Below are positions 1 to 7,736 of a stretch of 43,357 bases of DNA, in pieces; positions within the stretch are counted from its first letter, which is position 1, and each line of letters begins with the position of its first letter. The stretch lies in NCBI GenBank assembly GCA_022710935.1, contig JAKLFY010000054.1, positions 1 to 43,357 of the forward strand, read 5' to 3'. The position numbers and the translations under genes were made by a program. This stretch comes from Verrucomicrobiota bacterium (GTDB lineage Bacteria > Verrucomicrobiota > Verrucomicrobiia > Limisphaerales > J093). The notes under the pieces were generated by a model that did not search any database, had not been told where the DNA came from, and worked only from the letters and a program-made list of their open reading frames with translations.

Positions 1-108
1 CTGGAGCAAGCCGGATTCGCCGACGTGCAGCTCTTCGGCTCCTTCGACGGAACGGCCTACGACCAGAACGCCCAGCGCTTGATCGCGGTGGCACGGAGGC
101 CGGCGTGA
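1..108 (+). CDS. C-terminal end of a protein, probably a SAM-dependent methyltransferase (partial)
   Basis: An open frame runs in from the left edge and stops at TGA 106-108, giving 35 residues. The tail pattern (LEQAGFADVQLFGSFDGTAY, then a hydrophobic strand ending LIAVARRP) resembles the last beta-hairpin of class I SAM-dependent methyltransferases, which often read 'GF..v.l.gdfdg.py....rli.varrp'. No SAM-binding motif is visible because the rest lies outside the window. The stop overlaps the GTG of the next frame as GTGA. The family is inferred from a short tail only. Confidence 0.45.
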   Translation: MEQAGFADVQLFGSFDGTAYDQNAQRLIAVARRPA

Positions 109-689
109 ACGCGCTGCCGTCCGGCGGGGCACCCAACCTATTGGCCGGACCTGTTCGCGACGCTGGGCCTGTCAGATCCCAGAAAGCCAGGGCAACCTGC
201 GGCGACGGAGCGACCCCTCCGATGGTGGCGTTCTGGGCGAGCACCGACAACCTCAACCAGTGCATTTCCCACAGCCGCGACCGCGGCCGCACGTGGACGA
301 AATACCCGAAGAACCCCGTATTGGTTCACCCTTACCGCGATCCCAAGGTGTTCTGGTATGAGCCGGGCAAGAAGTGGGTGATGATCCTCTACGGGCCGTC
401 GGACGAACCATTGCCGCGAACGGTGGCCTACAGGTTCAACGGCGAATCGAACGACGCCCACGACTTGGGGCGAGTGGACCTGGGGAAATGGCAGGCCTGC
501 GTGCTGCGCGTGTTCGGCGATGGCAAGGTCATCGCCACCGATCAAGCCGGCCGCAGGGGCGAATTGTTCGGCTTGCGGTTGGTGATCGACGTCCCCCGCT
601 CGCGGGCTGACCAAGTCGTAGTGACCAGGATCAGCGACCTGCGGACGAGGTCTTCGCACTGGTCAGCAGCTCAAACGCGCTGGCTTTGA
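105..689 (+). pseudogene. Decayed glycoside hydrolase family 32-like remnant
   Basis: The 194-residue frame begins with GTG overlapping the preceding stop. Residues about 37-100 contain an SRDRGRTWTKY segment, then NPVL, then YRDPKVFWYEPGKKWVM. These are the consecutive landmarks of the GH32 (levanase/invertase) five-bladed propeller, including the RDP motif whose Asp is the transition-state stabiliser. GH32 enzymes are about 450-600 residues. Here the signal peptide and the N-terminal nucleophile motif (WMNDPNG) are absent, the spacing between NPVL and RDP is shortened, and after residue 105 the sequence no longer follows GH32. The 3' end overlaps the opposite-strand lipoprotein frame. It reads as an internally deleted relic that cannot be catalytic. 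The last 90 residues are not recognised. Confidence 0.5.
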
Positions 690-948
690 GGAAGGCGCAG
701 AACTGTCGCCGCTCGAATAGGACGCCGTCGTGGCTGAGGTCGCTATGCACGAACAGCAAGCGCTGGTTCTGCAAATCCATCGGGTTCAGGTCCTTCTCGA
801 CACACCTGCGGCAGGGAAGGTTGGCCTGCCCCAAGGCGTCGAGCATTCGCTCGGACTGAAGGGTTGGAGGCATGTCGGGTTGGGCGCACCCAGCCACGCT
901 GAGCAGGGCCAGAAGCGTTGACAGTTGCGTGAGAAGGACCAGTTTCAC
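631..948 (-). CDS. Small predicted lipoprotein next to the sulfatase
   Basis: The frame encodes 105 residues. The N terminus has a charged start, a hydrophobic stretch and LLSVAGC, a good lipobox with Cys21 as the lipidation site, so the mature protein would be anchored in a membrane. The rest is hydrophilic with a CRRC pair near residues 46-49. The GTG start overlaps the TGA stop of the upstream sulfatase (GTGA), which implies translational coupling. No family is recognised. The C terminus runs into the end of the GH32-like relic on the other strand, so the gene may itself be truncated at its 3' end. Confidence 0.5.
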   Translation of the reverse strand: MKLVLLTQLSTLLALLSVAGCAQPDMPPTLQSERMLDALGQANLPCRRCVEKDLNPMDLQNQRLLFVHSDLSHDGVLFERRQFCAFLKASAFELLTSAKTSSAGR

Positions 949-2360
949 GGCCGAGCGGGCGGCGATTGCACAGCCACCAGTTGCGATTCGACGGCAACCA
1001 CGGTTTCCCGGTGCCTCTCGATTTCCTGCAGCAGGTCGGCCACCACCAAGGCGTGGTTCGCGGCCACGTTGAAGGATTCCCCGGGGTCAGTGTTCAAATC
1101 GAACAAGAGCGGTGGATCGTGAACGTCGGGCTGAGGCTGGCCGTAGCCTTTCTGAGTGAACAGGTGCAGCTTCCACTGGTCCTTGCGGACGGCAGAGAGC
1201 CGGGCACCACGATAGTAGATGAGCGAACGCCGGGGGCTGGGTGCACCGTTTAGCAGCAGGGCACTCATATCCATGCCGTCCACGATCCGGTCGCCAGGCA
1301 ACGCCGTGCCCGCCAGCTTCAACGAAGTGGGGAAGAGGTCCAACATGCACATCAGATTCGTGTTCACCACGCCGGCCTTGATCCTGCCCGGCCACCACGC
1401 GATACCGGGCACGCGCATCCCGCCTTCCCACGTGCTGCCTTTGCCTTCACGCAGCAGACCGGCCGAACCGCCCTGCTGGTTCATGGTGAGCCACGGTCCA
1501 TTGTCGCTGGTGAAAAAGACGAAGGTGTTCTTGGCCAGCCCCTCCCGCCGCAGTGTCTCGAGAATCTGACCCACGCTCCAGTCCAGTTCCTCGACCGCGT
1601 CGCCGTAAAGCCCGCGCCGGCTTGTGCCGCGGAACTGAGCCGAGGCGAAAAGCGGGACATGGGGGAAAGTGTGGGCGAAGTAGAGGAAGAACGGCTGGCG
1701 TTTGTGTGCGCGGATGAACCGCTGCGCCTCCTCGGTGTAAACCCGGGTCAATTGCGTCTGGTCGGTCGGCTGGGACACCAGCTCCTCATCCCGATAAAGC
1801 GGCGCATTCCACCAGGCCGGGTCTTGGACTGCCATACCGGGGGCACCCTGCGGCGCCGCGGGCGTGGGGTCCATGTCGTTGGAATGCGGCAGGCCGAGGT
1901 AGGAACCGAATCCATGCCGCTGCGGGTGGCCTGCCGGGTCGATCGACCACACGCCGAGATGCCATTTGCCGACCATGCCGGTGACGTAACCGACCGACTG
2001 GAGCACCTCGGGCAACGTAAGCTCGTTCGCCGGGAGATGACCCGTGGACCGGTTACGCAGCACGCGGAACTGGTCATGCGCCATGCCGCTGCGCACCGGG
2101 TAACGTCCGGTCAGCAGCGCGGCGCGGCTGGGCGTACACACTTCGGCCACCGAATAGAAATCCGAGAAGCGCATGCCCTCCGCGGCCATGCGATCCAGAT
2201 GCGGCGTGCGGATGGTCGGATGGCCATAGCATCCCAGATCCCCGTAGCCCAGGTCATCGGCCAAGATGACGATGACGTTGGGTTTGCGGTCAGCGGCGAG
2301 GGCGGAGAAGCCAGCCAGGCAGGCCACGGCGGCCAGCGGGACGAGCAGGTGGAAGGACAT
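945..2360 (-). CDS. Exported arylsulfatase-type sulfatase
   Basis: A 471-residue type I sulfatase of the alkaline-phosphatase superfamily, which hydrolyses sulfate esters, probably on polysaccharides or sulfated sugars. The ATG at 2360 is chosen because it is followed directly by a signal peptide (MSFHLLVPLAAVACLAGF, cleavage near ALA-AD); the longer upstream frame adds 29 residues without signal character. Calcium ligands sit in ILADDLGYGD (residues about 32-41). The formylglycine motif CTPSRAALLTGRYP has the converted Cys at about residue 75, followed by GKWHLG and FFTSDNGPW. The length is normal for the family. The stop overlaps the start of the small lipoprotein gene. Activity needs a formylglycine-generating enzyme, which is not in this window. 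Confidence 0.93.
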   Translation of the reverse strand: MSFHLLVPLAAVACLAGFSALAADRKPNVIVILADDLGYGDLGCYGHPTIRTPHLDRMAAEGMRFSDFYSVAEVCTPSRAALLTGRYPVRSGMAHDQFRVLRNRSTGHLPANELTLPEVLQSVGYVTGMVGKWHLGVWSIDPAGHPQRHGFGSYLGLPHSNDMDPTPAAPQGAPGMAVQDPAWWNAPLYRDEELVSQPTDQTQLTRVYTEEAQRFIRAHKRQPFFLYFAHTFPHVPLFASAQFRGTSRRGLYGDAVEELDWSVGQILETLRREGLAKNTFVFFTSDNGPWLTMNQQGGSAGLLREGKGSTWEGGMRVPGIAWWPGRIKAGVVNTNLMCMLDLFPTSLKLAGTALPGDRIVDGMDMSALLLNGAPSPRRSLIYYRGARLSAVRKDQWKLHLFTQKGYGQPQPDVHDPPLLFDLNTDPGESFNVAANHALVVADLLQEIERHRETVVAVESQLVAVQSPPARP

Positions 2361-2493
2361 TCGGCAGTTCACGGCCGGGATTGGACACCGGAAGGCGGGC
2401 GGGTTCAATCCTTCACCACGAAACCGAGCCGTTCGAGCAAATGACACACCTCTGCCAGTTTGAACTGGGATCGAACCACTGGGGCCGCCGGGA

Positions 2494-2598
2494 TCAGCCT
2501 AGAAGGGGCAGGAGCCTGCCCAGGTTTTGGAACGCGACTGCTTCAAGTCGGTCATCGAGGCTGTAGTCCCTTTCGCCAGGGTAGATGATGAACACTCG
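2494..2598 (-). pseudogene. C-terminal scrap of an AAA ATPase/DUF4143-type protein
   Basis: A short minus-strand stretch reads FIIYPGERDYSLDDRLEAVA, then FQNLGRLLPLL and stop. The pattern 'YPG.+.Y.L.DR+.AVPL..L..LL' is the usual C terminus of AAA ATPases with a DUF4143 domain. Sequence upstream in the same frame is unrelated and lies inside the plus-strand gene starting at 2585. This appears to be the last 35 residues of a lost gene. The family call rests on pattern memory alone. Confidence 0.4.
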
Positions 2599-3175
2599 GG
2601 TCATGTTCAGGGAAGACATCGAGGCCATCCTGGAGCAGCTTGTCGCCGTCCCGAAGCTCGTATTGCACGAGCACTGGGAACAGTTCCACGAACTGACCCA
2701 GACGATGCCGCGCGCCATCTACCGCTTGCTACGCCGTCGCGTTCTCCTGGCGGCGACGCCGCAAGCCCCGAAGCATTACCAACCACTCCCGGAAGGCTAT
2801 GACTTCGCGCTCAGACTGCCCGGGCTTGGCACGGAATCGGACTACGTTGCCATTTGCGAGGAGCTGTGGCAGCGGGTGCTGAATCGCCAGGAGCCTCTCA
2901 GGCATGACTGGCTTCGGCTCTGGCAGGCAGTAGTTCTTGAGGATACCAAGGCGTGGTTGCCCCGGCTGCTCGATGAGGTGCGCACGGCGCTGTCCGTTGA
3001 CGACCTGCAAGCCTTGACACAATTGCTCCAATGGGATGGTTCATTGGTGGTTCTGCGGTTTCCCGACCTCGCTCGCGCTTTCCTGACACGCGCGAGCGCC
3101 CTCGGCGGCGAACAAACTTCCAGGCGGATCGGCGCGATGCTCTACGCCGTGACGGGTCCGGTCGTTCGCCAGTAG
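2585..3175 (+). CDS. Hypothetical alpha-helical protein
   Basis: The frame encodes 196 residues, with two adjacent ATGs at 2585 and 2588. The protein is soluble, Leu- and Arg-rich and probably all-helical (EAILEQLVAVPKLVLHEHWE; LWQAVVLEDTKAWLPRLLDE), with no signal peptide or transmembrane segment. I do not recognise the family. Its last codons overlap the truncated TfoX-like gene on the opposite strand (3142-3270), and its start abuts the AAA/DUF4143-like scrap. It may therefore be a later arrival or an artefact of rearrangement. The absence of a clear Shine-Dalgarno sequence lowers confidence. Confidence 0.45.
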   Translation: MMNTRVMFREDIEAILEQLVAVPKLVLHEHWEQFHELTQTMPRAIYRLLRRRVLLAATPQAPKHYQPLPEGYDFALRLPGLGTESDYVAICEELWQRVLNRQEPLRHDWLRLWQAVVLEDTKAWLPRLLDEVRTALSVDDLQALTQLLQWDGSLVVLRFPDLARAFLTRASALGGEQTSRRIGAMLYAVTGPVVRQ

Positions 3176-3270
3176 AGCCCAACCCCACCGAACATGGATT
3201 TGGCCGTAACCGGAGCGATCCGCTCAAGCTGTTCGACGACGAAATCCCGATAGCCTTTCGAGAACGCCAT
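3142..3270 (-). pseudogene. Truncated TfoX/Sxy N-terminal-domain protein
   Basis: The 42-residue frame starts at ATG 3270, preceded by a strong GAGGAG ribosome site. It opens MAFSKGYRDFVVEQLERIAP and continues VTAKSMFGGVGLY, the signature opening of TfoX N-terminal-domain proteins (about 100-115 residues). After GLY the family sequence should continue through the middle of the domain, but here it changes to unrelated residues and stops. The break coincides with the end of the plus-strand gene at 3175. The ribosome site overlaps the end of the membrane-protein gene just upstream, so the two were probably co-transcribed. It is non-functional as a domain. Confidence 0.7.
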
Positions 3271-3282
3271 AGCAGTTTCTCC

Positions 3283-4230
3283 TCAACGTCTGACGCGATG
3301 CAGTACCCAAAGGCTGCGGATCAGAAAGATGAAACCGAGTGGCATCGTGACGACGTAAAGTACCCAATTGGTCGGCACGGTCAGCCCCCAGATCGGCACG
3401 GGCGCATAGACGGCGATGGCCGTGAGGGGCATGAACAGGAGCGGCAGGCACGACCGGAGCCGGATGTGGCCGACGAAGGCCTCGACCAGGTCAGGACGCT
3501 GTTCCTGGCGGTGGTTGCGGCGCAGGCCGTAGGCGCACACCAAGAGCAGCGGTGGGAGGATCAGGATGCACCGGGGAGTCGCCGGAACGCGGACAGCCAG
3601 GAAGAACAGCGCCACGACCGCCAGGAGCACCGGTAGTTCAAACCTCCCCGGTCGAAACCACTCCGGTCCAACCCTCCCCAGGACCAGCCAGGCCAAGAGA
3701 AGCGGGACGAACACGGCAACCGTGTGCCCGGCGAAGGCCGCCAGCGACGTGAATTCTCGACCCAACTCCGCAGGCCACCATCCGGCCCAGAGCCCCCAGC
3801 CCAGGCCCACGGTAACCGCGAACAGCGCAACCTTCTTCACGTTCCCCGCGGTCAGCACTCTCCCCTGCCAGTACCAACCGACGCCCACGCTGATCAGCGC
3901 GTGCCAGGCAAGACCGGTGAAGGAAATCGACGCCGGAAACGGATTGTCGGCGTTCCCGTACATCGTATCCACCACGACACCCTCGGCCAGCCAGCCATAC
4001 ACTGCGCCCGCCAGGAACAGCGCCGCGAAAGCACCGATGCGACACTCCCGGACCAACAGCAGGAACACCCAGGCGAGGAGGCTGTAAACGACCCAAGTCA
4101 GCACGAACCCGGCGAGCCTGTCCCCCGGTCGGAGGAACGACCAGAACATGCGTTCCGAGTAGAAGAACAGGATGTAGCCGGTCGCCATCACCACCACGAG
4201 TTTCTGTGCCCAGCGGCGCATCGGATTCAC
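3283..4230 (-). CDS. Polytopic inner-membrane protein of unknown function
   Basis: The protein has 315 residues from GTG 4230; an ATG at 4221 would give 312. It has about eight or nine hydrophobic segments (for example LVVVMATGYILFFY, FVLTWVVYSLLAWVFLLLV, AVFVPLLLAWLVLG, PVLLAVVALFFLAV), separated by short Arg-rich loops and one long polar loop around residues 230-255. No enzyme motif is recognised. It lies directly upstream of the truncated TfoX-like gene on the same strand with a 12-bp gap. A substrate or partner cannot be inferred. Confidence 0.7.
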   Translation of the reverse strand: MNPMRRWAQKLVVVMATGYILFFYSERMFWSFLRPGDRLAGFVLTWVVYSLLAWVFLLLVRECRIGAFAALFLAGAVYGWLAEGVVVDTMYGNADNPFPASISFTGLAWHALISVGVGWYWQGRVLTAGNVKKVALFAVTVGLGWGLWAGWWPAELGREFTSLAAFAGHTVAVFVPLLLAWLVLGRVGPEWFRPGRFELPVLLAVVALFFLAVRVPATPRCILILPPLLLVCAYGLRRNHRQEQRPDLVEAFVGHIRLRSCLPLLFMPLTAIAVYAPVPIWGLTVPTNWVLYVVTMPLGFIFLIRSLWVLHRVRR

Positions 4231-4272
4231 AGCATAAAATGGGTCTCCGATACCAGAAAGCGCGAAGTCCGC

Positions 4273-4491
4273 TCAGACCAACCATCGAACCTGCCTTTGT
4301 ACCAGAACTCCTTCTGTCGGTCCCGAGACGAAGTCCACGGCTGCCACCGGCGACGGCGTTCCTTGCTGGGTGGTGAGCACAAGGTACCGAGCACGGCGGA
4401 GAGTCTCGCCGCCGCGTGAGGAGGTTGCCGGTTCGTTGGCCAGGGCGCTGCCTGCCAGCATCAGAGCGGCCGTAGCGAGGATTGCTTTCAC
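4273..4491 (-). CDS. Small exported protein, unknown function
   Basis: A 72-residue frame from GTG 4491 with a clear Sec signal peptide (MKAILATAALMLAGSALA, cleavage before NEP). The mature part is about 53 residues with short beta-prone stretches (YLVLTTQQG, AAVDFVSG). It lies 42 bp upstream of the membrane-protein gene on the same strand. No family is recognised. The signal peptide is the main reason to believe it is real. Confidence 0.45.
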   Translation of the reverse strand: MKAILATAALMLAGSALANEPATSSRGGETLRRARYLVLTTQQGTPSPVAAVDFVSGPTEGVLVQRQVRWLV

Positions 4492-5122
4492 GCCCCGGAG
4501 TATTGCACCACCACCAAGAGGCTTTCAATTGGAGGCCACCTGCAAGGGCGGCCGGTCCAACTGGCGTCCCGAGGCACAGCGAATCCCAAAGCCCCGTCCA
4601 CCGTGAGACGTCCTTCCCTGTAATCAGGTGGGGTCTCCCGCAGGGCCGATTGTATACTGCCATTGTATACTGTTTGCCCGAAATTGGGCCTCCGAGGGTC
4701 CATGTGGTTCCGCGGCTGCGTGCCAGCAAGCCGCTCGGAATCAACGATTTGTCCTTGTCAGTTTCGGTCGGTCCAAATGGGTGGAACCCCCCATGAAAGA
4801 ACTACGGACAAACAGGCGTCAGACAGCCAGTGATATGAGATCACGTGCCGCCTGGCGACCGAAGGGGCGCCCAGCAGCCGACGGAACGGCCCTCTTTCCT
4901 TCGCGATCTTTGCACCCGCGCCACCCGCAATCTCAAGCGAACGGTCCGTCCGCCCCCCAATCGGAAGCCCGATGGCTAACGGAACTGCTAACGCCTCCAG
5001 TGTTCAAGCGACCCGGCCTCACCCAAACCGTAGCCCGGAGCAGCGGCTCAGCGTGAGTGTAGGCAAAGGCTGTCATCGTGCGCCAACACCTCATCTCCTG
5101 CTGGCAGCCGATTGAGGAGCGC
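4492..5122. other. Intergenic stretch without a supported gene; contains an 11-bp direct repeat
   Basis: No reading frame here has a convincing start, length or family resemblance. The one structured item is ATTGTATACTG at 4649-4659 repeated exactly at 4662-4672 (13-bp period). It is AT-rich against the local GC-rich background and lies upstream of the small exported gene, so it could be an operator or part of a promoter. Nothing else is seen. Confidence 0.4.
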
Positions 5123-6337
5123 CTACGGCTCAGCGGGGAGCATCGGCGCCCGCGCGACCACCAGGAGCCCGTCCTCGGCTGCGGCCAGCACCCGCTTGCC
5201 ATCGCACGAGAAGCCGACGGACTGAACATAGGTCGAGCTGCCGGGGAAGCGAATCCGACCCAACTCGGCGCCGCTCTTCACATCCCAAACCCTTGCGGTG
5301 CTGTCCCCGGACCCTGAAATCAAGCGCCGGCCGTCCGGTGAGAAAGCCAGGGCGACCACCCAATTCTGGTGCCCCTCCAAGTGGCGGAGGATCTCCCGGT
5401 GTTTCACGTCCCAGAGGTAAATCCCCGGATTGCCCTCGGCCACCATCTGGCTGTCCGGCGACACTGCCACGGAGAGCCCTTGCCCCGCATCGGTCACCAA
5501 CTTGGCCATGATCTGCCCCGTCCGCGCATCGAGCAGATACACCCCGCGGTCCTTAAGAATCTTGAAAACCGCCACCCAGTCTCCATTCGGAGCCGCCGCC
5601 AGGTTCTGATAATCAAGGTGTTGCCAGCCGGTGAAGCCCCAGAGGATCTTCCCGTTCTCCACCTCAAAAAGATCTCCCTGAATGTCATGTAACTCTCCCG
5701 GCTCAGGGCCTTTGATCGTCTCTCCGCATGCGCTGCACACCACGGCGCGGCCGGTCTTCCCCAGCCACGTTACCCCGCCAATCTTGTATGGCCGCCCACC
5801 CACCTCCCGCGCCGTGCGGCTTCTGAGATCCCACAGCAGCAGTCTTCCGCCTGCGGTGCCAGCCAGCAATCGCGCGCCGTCTGGCGAGTAGGCGGCCGTC
5901 GTGACTCTCTCCTCCCCGTGACGCAGCTCCTGCAGGACTTTCCCGTCCACGTCGCAGATGAGAACGGCGCCGTCCTCTGCCACCACGGCAAAGGATGGCT
6001 CGGTCGGCGAAAATTCGGCCCGGCAGGTAAAACCAGCCCCAGAGGATTCCCAGACGCGTTCGAGCGCAAGTTTCTTATCCTGAGCCTCCTCTCGCTCACG
6101 AGCCGCCTTCCGCTCGTCCGCCCCCTCCAACCTTTCGGCGATGTCAATCTCGGCATCCACGACGCGATACAATGCGTCAATCTGCCGGCCTTGCTTCTCC
6201 AGTTGTTCCCGGATGGACTGGAGCTCGGACTTGATGGATTCAAGGTCGCCCGCCTCGGCCCCGGACCAAACACCAGCGGCGAGAACAGAACCGAGAATGT
6301 AAGCCGCTACAACAAGGTTCTGCGATTTGCTTTTCAT
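5123..6337 (-). CDS. Exported WD40-repeat protein with N-terminal coiled coil
   Basis: The protein has 404 residues. ATG 6337 is preceded by GGAG at a suitable distance and followed by a signal peptide (LVVAAYILGSVLAAG, cleavage near AEA-GD). Residues about 30-95 form a charged heptad-rich coiled coil (ESIKSELQSIREQLEKQGRQ). Residues about 105-400 hold WD40-like blades with recognisable endings: LLLWDLRSR, IYLWDVKHREI and ARVWDVKSG, and SPDG turns (AYSPDGARLL, AFSPDGRRLI). A CSACG pair near residue 210 may be a structural metal or disulfide site. It is predicted to be a periplasmic or surface scaffold, perhaps oligomerised by the coil. It stands alone as a transcription unit. Confidence 0.8.
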   Translation of the reverse strand: MKSKSQNLVVAAYILGSVLAAGVWSGAEAGDLESIKSELQSIREQLEKQGRQIDALYRVVDAEIDIAERLEGADERKAAREREEAQDKKLALERVWESSGAGFTCRAEFSPTEPSFAVVAEDGAVLICDVDGKVLQELRHGEERVTTAAYSPDGARLLAGTAGGRLLLWDLRSRTAREVGGRPYKIGGVTWLGKTGRAVVCSACGETIKGPEPGELHDIQGDLFEVENGKILWGFTGWQHLDYQNLAAAPNGDWVAVFKILKDRGVYLLDARTGQIMAKLVTDAGQGLSVAVSPDSQMVAEGNPGIYLWDVKHREILRHLEGHQNWVVALAFSPDGRRLISGSGDSTARVWDVKSGAELGRIRFPGSSTYVQSVGFSCDGKRVLAAAEDGLLVVARAPMLPAEP

Positions 6338-6445
6338 GATGGTGCTCTCCCAGCGTCCAGATCACCGACGCGGGCGGCCATACGCGTTCGAATTGGAAAC
6401 TGACGCGGCCCGCCCGCGCTCGGTCCAGTGATCTCGATCGGCGAT

Positions 6446-6679
6446 TCAGTCGCGGTGCCTCTCGATAAGGTCATGGACCAACTCCTCTCCACCGACTATG
6501 TCCTCGGTCCCGAGGAAGCGTGACACTTCCATGTGACCATCATCAAAGACATCCACCTCGACTCGCTCTCCAACCACAGTCATCGTCACAAGCACCGTGT
6601 CATCACGATTTCGTGACAGGCTGAAATGGATATGCGCGTCCTCCAACTTCCTGAGCAGACTGTAAAGCGGGTGCGACAT
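6446..6679 (-). CDS. Small acidic conserved protein, possibly immunity-like
   Basis: A 77-residue protein from ATG 6679, chosen over 6727 because MSHPLYSLLRKLEDAHIHFS reads as a natural helical start. The predicted order is helix, two or three beta strands (TVLVTMTVVGERVEVDVFDD, HMEVSRFLG) and a helix. The pattern 'l..L+...i.f.L.r.R.d.v.V.v.v.GER.EVdf..dG..EV.rF' is shared by many small proteins found next to secreted toxins as immunity partners. No toxin gene is adjacent here, so function stays open. Confidence 0.6.
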   Translation of the reverse strand: MSHPLYSLLRKLEDAHIHFSLSRNRDDTVLVTMTVVGERVEVDVFDDGHMEVSRFLGTEDIVGGEELVHDLIERHRD

Positions 6680-6801
6680 GGTCACGCCGAACAGTATTGT
6701 TGGGATGAAGTCATCGGCAAATGACAAAGTCGATCCTGGCTCGCCATCCGCAGGAATCGTAGGCCGCAGGGTGCGCTCATGGCAACCACAATCCCAACGA
6801 C

Positions 6802-7161
6802 TTGCGCACCGAGATCGTTTCCAACGCCCACCATGCTGCCCGAACTTTGGGCTTGTTCCGTCGCCCAGACAAAGGACGAAGTGACTTTGTCTTCACGCCA
6901 GGCCTTATGAACGCCCAGCCCCTCACCCGAGCCCCGCGTGCCGTCTGGTTTCCCGACTGGTTTCAGGTGCTCTGGCAAACTGATTTGGCGGAGTCCACCC
7001 GCAGTCAGTATCGTACCGTCGTGCTGGAGTCGCTGCGCTTCCGCAAGCAGGTATACGAAACTCAACCATCTCTTCTTCTTACGGCCGATGCCTTTGCTGA
7101 CCCAGGTAATGAACAACGGTGTAGGAATCCCGCCCCTTGGAAGGAGTCAGGTAGATTTTGA
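6802..7161 (+). pseudogene. N-terminal fragment of a tyrosine recombinase beside tmRNA
   Basis: Within this frame, residues about 43-85 read RAPRAVWFPDWFQVLWQTDL, then AESTRSQYRTVVLESLRFRKQ. This is the look of the SAM-like core-binding domain of phage-type and integron-type integrases ('FP.W...L....L...T+..Y+.....FL+F.+Q'). The frame stops at 7161 and no catalytic domain (R...HxxR...Y) follows. The fragment points towards the 3' end of tmRNA about 110 bp away, a classic integration target, so it is best read as the relic of an excised or decayed island. Confidence 0.5.
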
Positions 7162-7273
7162 CGACCGTATGCCCTCGTCTGATCGTCAGGGGAAACTTTG
7201 ACTTTCGCGTGGGTCAAAGTTGTCAGGCATTTGTCAGGAAATCAAACGCTATCTCAAAATACCCAACAAAAGG

Positions 7274-7623
7274 TGGTGGAGGCGGCGGGAGTTGAACCCG
7301 CGTCCCTGACAGAAACCCCAGCCGCGACTACATGCTTAGCCGGAGGTAAAGTCTCGGCGAACGGTTACGCTCCGGCGCGACCCGCCCACCCAGCCCGCTG
7401 TAAAAGTTTCGGTCAGCCGCGCAGCCGGCGCCACGGCCAACCTACCCTGCTGTTGCGTTCGTCCACCCTAGCAGGTGTCAAGCGGCGAACGTCGCGGACT
7501 TAGGCCGCGAGGGCCAATTCACTATTGGCTGTTTTGTTTTGACCCGATGATTAACGAGGCCAACGGATCGTCCTCGGCATGCCGCCTCTGGCGCGTCTTC
7601 CAGGTCGAAACCAGTACGCCCCC
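7274..7623 (-). ncRNA. ssrA: Transfer-messenger RNA (tmRNA)
   Basis: The 5' end reads GGGGGCGTACTGGTTTCGAC and the 3' end ACGCGGGTTCAACTCCCGCC followed by GCCTCCACCA. The acceptor arms GGGGGCG and CGCCTCC pair (one G-U), the T-arm GCGGGTTCAACTCCCGC is perfect, and CCA is encoded. An in-frame tag ending ANSELALAA then TAA is read from 7529 to 7500. A resume codon GCC at 7529-7527 is likely because A-rich sequence precedes it, but an earlier in-frame codon cannot be excluded. The length of about 350 nt is usual. It rescues stalled ribosomes with SmpB and tags products for proteolysis. Confidence 0.95.
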
Positions 7624-7637
7624 ATCGCAGCGGGGAG

Positions 7638-7666
7638 AACATCCGCCATCACACCCCACAGGTCAA
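7638..7666 (-). promoter_or_regulatory. Possible tmRNA promoter
   Basis: Reading on the minus strand, TTGACC (7666-7661) is followed after 17 nt by GATGTT (7643-7638). The start site would fall about 8 nt upstream of the mature tmRNA 5' end. The -35 is good and the -10 is weak (3 of 6). Confidence 0.3.
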
Positions 7667-7736
7667 GCGCAGGCTTCGGGATAAGGCCAAAAGCGCCTGG
7701 ACTTGTCTTCTGTCCGTAAATGTCAACCCATGCGGG

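Noticed and set aside
2404-2480. A minus-strand tail FKLAEVCHLLERLGFVVKD that faintly resembles the start of HicA-type toxins
   Set aside because: It is only about 20 residues with no catalytic His segment, and it overlaps the upstream region of the sulfatase. Too short to support.
4628-5056. A 142-codon plus-strand frame
   Set aside because: The product is low-complexity Arg/Pro/Ser-rich with no structure pattern, and the bases show no coding bias compared with neighbours.
6682-7116. A 144-codon minus-strand frame between the small acidic gene and tmRNA
   Set aside because: No family resemblance, poor start, and it is opposite the integrase-like fragment.
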